Position numbers and translations under genes: made by a program | Assembly: GCF_003441615.1 (NCBI RefSeq) | Contig: NZ_CP031842.1 | Coordinates: 886,501-950,500 of the forward strand | Direction of reading: 5' to 3' | From: Dechloromonas sp. HYN0024 | GTDB lineage: Bacteria; Pseudomonadota; Gammaproteobacteria; Burkholderiales; Rhodocyclaceae | Length of the DNA stretch: 64,000 nt | Notes under the pieces: generated by a model | Databases searched by the model: none | Seen by the model: only the letters and a program-made list of their open reading frames with translations | Told to the model about the DNA's origin: nothing | Part shown: positions 60,417 through 64,000 of the stretch, in pieces | Layout of the letters: every line of letters begins with the position of its first letter | Position numbering within the stretch: position 1 is the stretch's first letter

Positions 60417-60908
60417 TCAGCACAATGATTTGCTGCTAACCAGAACGCCATCTTCATCGGCATAGAGCATTTCGCCGGGGTTGAAGGTGACGCCGCCGAA
60501 GGTGACGGCAATATTTTTGTCCCCTACGCCCTTCTTGAGGGTCTTCTGGGGATGGGTGTTGAGGGCGCGAACGCCGATATCGATGCCATTGATGTCACCC
60601 GAGTCGCGGATGCAGCCATAGACCACCGCGCCGGCCCAGCCATTTTTCTGGGCCAGGATGGCCAACTGGTCGCCAACCAGAGCGCAACGCAGCGAACCGC
60701 CGCCGTCGATGACGAGAACCTTGCCCCTGCCGTCTTCGGCAAAGGCTTCGCGGACCAGCGAGTTGTCCTCGAAGATCTTGAGCGTGACGATTTCGCCGGA
60801 AAAGCTGGTGCGGGCGCCGTAGCGCTGGAACATCGGGGCGACAACGCGGACGGTCTTGCCCAGTTCGGCTTCGAATTGATCGCAAAAGTCGGGGGTCTTG
60901 AAGGTCAT
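60417..60908 (-). CDS. rraA: RraA-family protein (ribonuclease E activity regulator / aldolase-like)
   Basis: The 163-residue protein shows [43 protein letters not shown] and [30 protein letters not shown], typical of RraA. E. coli RraA inhibits RNase E; relatives with the same fold are 4-hydroxy-4-methyl-2-oxoglutarate/oxaloacetate aldolases, and the GD-X20-R-D pattern needed for the aldolase is present (GDQLA then CIRD), so either role is possible. It follows the clpA terminator. Confidence 0.9.
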   Translation of the reverse strand: MTFKTPDFCDQFEAELGKTVRVVAPMFQRYGARTSFSGEIVTLKIFEDNSLVREAFAEDGRGKVLVIDGGGSLRCALVGDQLAILAQKNGWAGAVVYGCIRDSGDINGIDIGVRALNTHPQKTLKKGVGDKNIAVTFGGVTFNPGEMLYADEDGVLVSSKSLC

Positions 60909-60925
60909 GCTGGAATCCTCTCAAT

Positions 60926-60955
60926 AAAAAAGCCGTGCAATGTTGCACGGCTTTT
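60926..60955 (-). terminator. Terminator of clpS-clpA
   Basis: A perfect 13-bp stem AAAAGCCGTGCAA/TTGCACGGCTTTT with a 2-base gap, followed by TTATTG on the minus strand, 19 bp beyond the clpA stop. Confidence 0.92.
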
Positions 60956-60973
60956 GGGGTGGATGGCAATCGT

Positions 60974-63234
<2,261 letters not shown>

Positions 63235-63235
<1 letters not shown>

Positions 63236-63543
63236 CAGTTTTCCTCCATGATGCAGGCAAGCGGGTGCTGATGCTGGCGTGCGTAGGCAATGACCTGTTC
63301 AACTTTGGTCGCAGCGATATCCTTGGGGAAAATCCCGCAGACGCCACGACCCTCGTTATGAACTTTGAGCATGATTTGCGTTGCTTGTTCAGTATCCAGA
63401 GAAAAAAACCGCTGCAGAACGGTGATGACGAAATCCATCGGGGTGTAATCGTCGTTCAGCAGCAGCACCTTGAACATCTTTGGCGGCCCCAGCCTGCTGC
63501 GCTGTGTCGCCAGTTGTCCGCCTTCTTGAGCCTTTGTCGCCAT
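63235..63543 (-). CDS. clpS: ATP-dependent Clp protease adaptor ClpS
   Basis: ClpS hands N-degron proteins to ClpAP. The 102-residue protein has an unstructured N-terminal tail ([17 protein letters not shown]), the core [27 protein letters not shown] with substrate pocket residues NDD..PM, and [20 protein letters not shown]. It is first of the clpS-clpA unit. Confidence 0.96.
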
Positions 63544-63742
63544 GCGTTCGATTTTATACAGTCCGTCTTAATCCGCAATATAAAACATGGGGATAGATTT
63601 TCTGATTTCCAGATCAGGCGCGGGATTGGCCGGGTAAATATTTGCTGCGCTGCGGCATCGAAACTTGTTGACGACATATTTCAAGTGGCGTAGAAAGCAA
63701 TCGTGTTTGGCTTCTAGATGTATCGAGGTTGCTGCAATGCAC

Positions 63743-63780
63743 CGGGTCACTGAGTTCAAACAGGGAGTCGGGGAGACCCG
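63743..63780 (+). promoter_or_regulatory. Leader stem in front of the cold-shock gene
   Basis: CGGGTC (63743-63748) can pair with GACCCG (63775-63780), 35 bp upstream of the cold-shock ATG. Cold-shock mRNAs have long structured leaders that change shape with temperature; this could be part of one, but the full leader was not mapped. Confidence 0.3.
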
Positions 63781-63815
63781 TAAATTTGTTCGTTTTTTGT
63801 AAGAAAGTTGCAAAC

Positions 63816-64000
63816 ATGGCACTCGGTACTGTCAAGTGGTTCAATGATTCCAAGGGTTTTGGTTTTATCACTCCTGATGATGGCAGCGAAGATCTCTTCG
63901 CTCACTTCTCCGCCATCAACATGAATGGTTTCAAGACTCTCAAGGAAGGTCAAAAAGTTTCCTTCGATGTCGTGCAAGGCCCCAAGGGCAAGCAGGCTTC
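63816..64000 (+). CDS. Cold-shock protein, CspA family (partial, 3' end outside window)
   Basis: The frame starts at ATG 63816 and is open for 61 codons to the window edge. [18 protein letters not shown] and DLFAHFSAI contain the RNP1 (KGFGFI) and RNP2 (LFAHF) RNA-binding motifs. CspA-type proteins have about 67-70 residues, so only a few are missing. There is no strong ribosome-binding site directly before the start; a long leader is likely. Confidence 0.95.
   Translation, partial: MALGTVKWFNDSKGFGFITPDDGSEDLFAHFSAINMNGFKTLKEGQKVSFDVVQGPKGKQA

Overview
The window is 64 kb of GC-rich (about 60%) chromosomal DNA from a motile, respiring betaproteobacterium. The gene content best fits Rhodocyclales (Dechloromonas/Azonexus-like): a thiosulfate-oxidising Sox operon, monomeric NADP isocitrate dehydrogenase, proton-translocating transhydrogenase, glyoxylate shunt and a large chemotaxis operon built from near-identical receptors. 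The taxonomic placement is inference from gene content. I see no tRNA, rRNA, CRISPR array, insertion sequence or phage gene.

Layout. 1-2.1 kb: the 5' part of ovoA (ovothiol synthesis; cut by the window edge) and two tiny overlapping ORFs. 2.2-4.3 kb: RstBA-like two-component system. 4.4-7.9 kb: housekeeping genes (dsbB, rpmG-rpmB, radC, coaBC, dut). 7.9-19.2 kb: sulfur oxidation, with a cytochrome c4, a flavocytochrome c sulfide dehydrogenase pair (fccAB), a divergent ArsR-type regulator, soxCDYZAXB, a periplasmic rhodanese and a YeeE/YedE transporter. 19.2-23.3 kb: an MCP-like protein and pntAA-AB-B. 23.6-32.4 kb: icd, two unrecognised proteins, a SpoU-type methyltransferase, a DsrE-like protein, murI, a CoA transferase, a TonB-like protein and an ankyrin protein. 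32.4-36.5 kb: a FixL/FixJ-like pair next to lrgA and an lrgB split by a frameshift. 36.7-39.4 kb: malate synthase and a divergent LysR regulator. 39.5-55.1 kb: one minus-strand chemotaxis operon (cheY, MCP-like, STAS, cheA, MCP, cheW, MCP, cheW, MCP, cheD-like, cheR, cheD, cheB, HDOD, histidine kinase). 55.7-58.6 kb: a hybrid histidine kinase. 58.9-64 kb: isocitrate lyase, rraA, clpA-clpS and the start of a cold-shock gene.

How it works together. FccAB and Sox feed electrons from sulfide and thiosulfate to periplasmic cytochromes; the YeeE protein and rhodanese probably move sulfur compounds, and the ArsR regulator sits between the two transcription units on a promoter with an overlapping palindrome. 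Isocitrate dehydrogenase, isocitrate lyase and malate synthase set the isocitrate branch point; aceA and aceB, 22 kb apart, share a 14-bp palindromic upstream motif.

Most notable observations: a 1,527-bp identical tandem repeat (cheW plus the signalling half of an MCP) that puts one signalling core on different sensor domains; the shared aceA/aceB palindrome; the lrgB frameshift at a T6 run; a 99-bp imperfect inverted repeat between soxY and soxZ; a CheA with two short repeats resembling the N-terminal domain of type II secretion ATPases; and a common IELF C-terminal tail on two chemotaxis proteins. I did not find a clearly new system; the strongest leads are regulatory sites and gene-conversion structure rather than a novel gene cassette.
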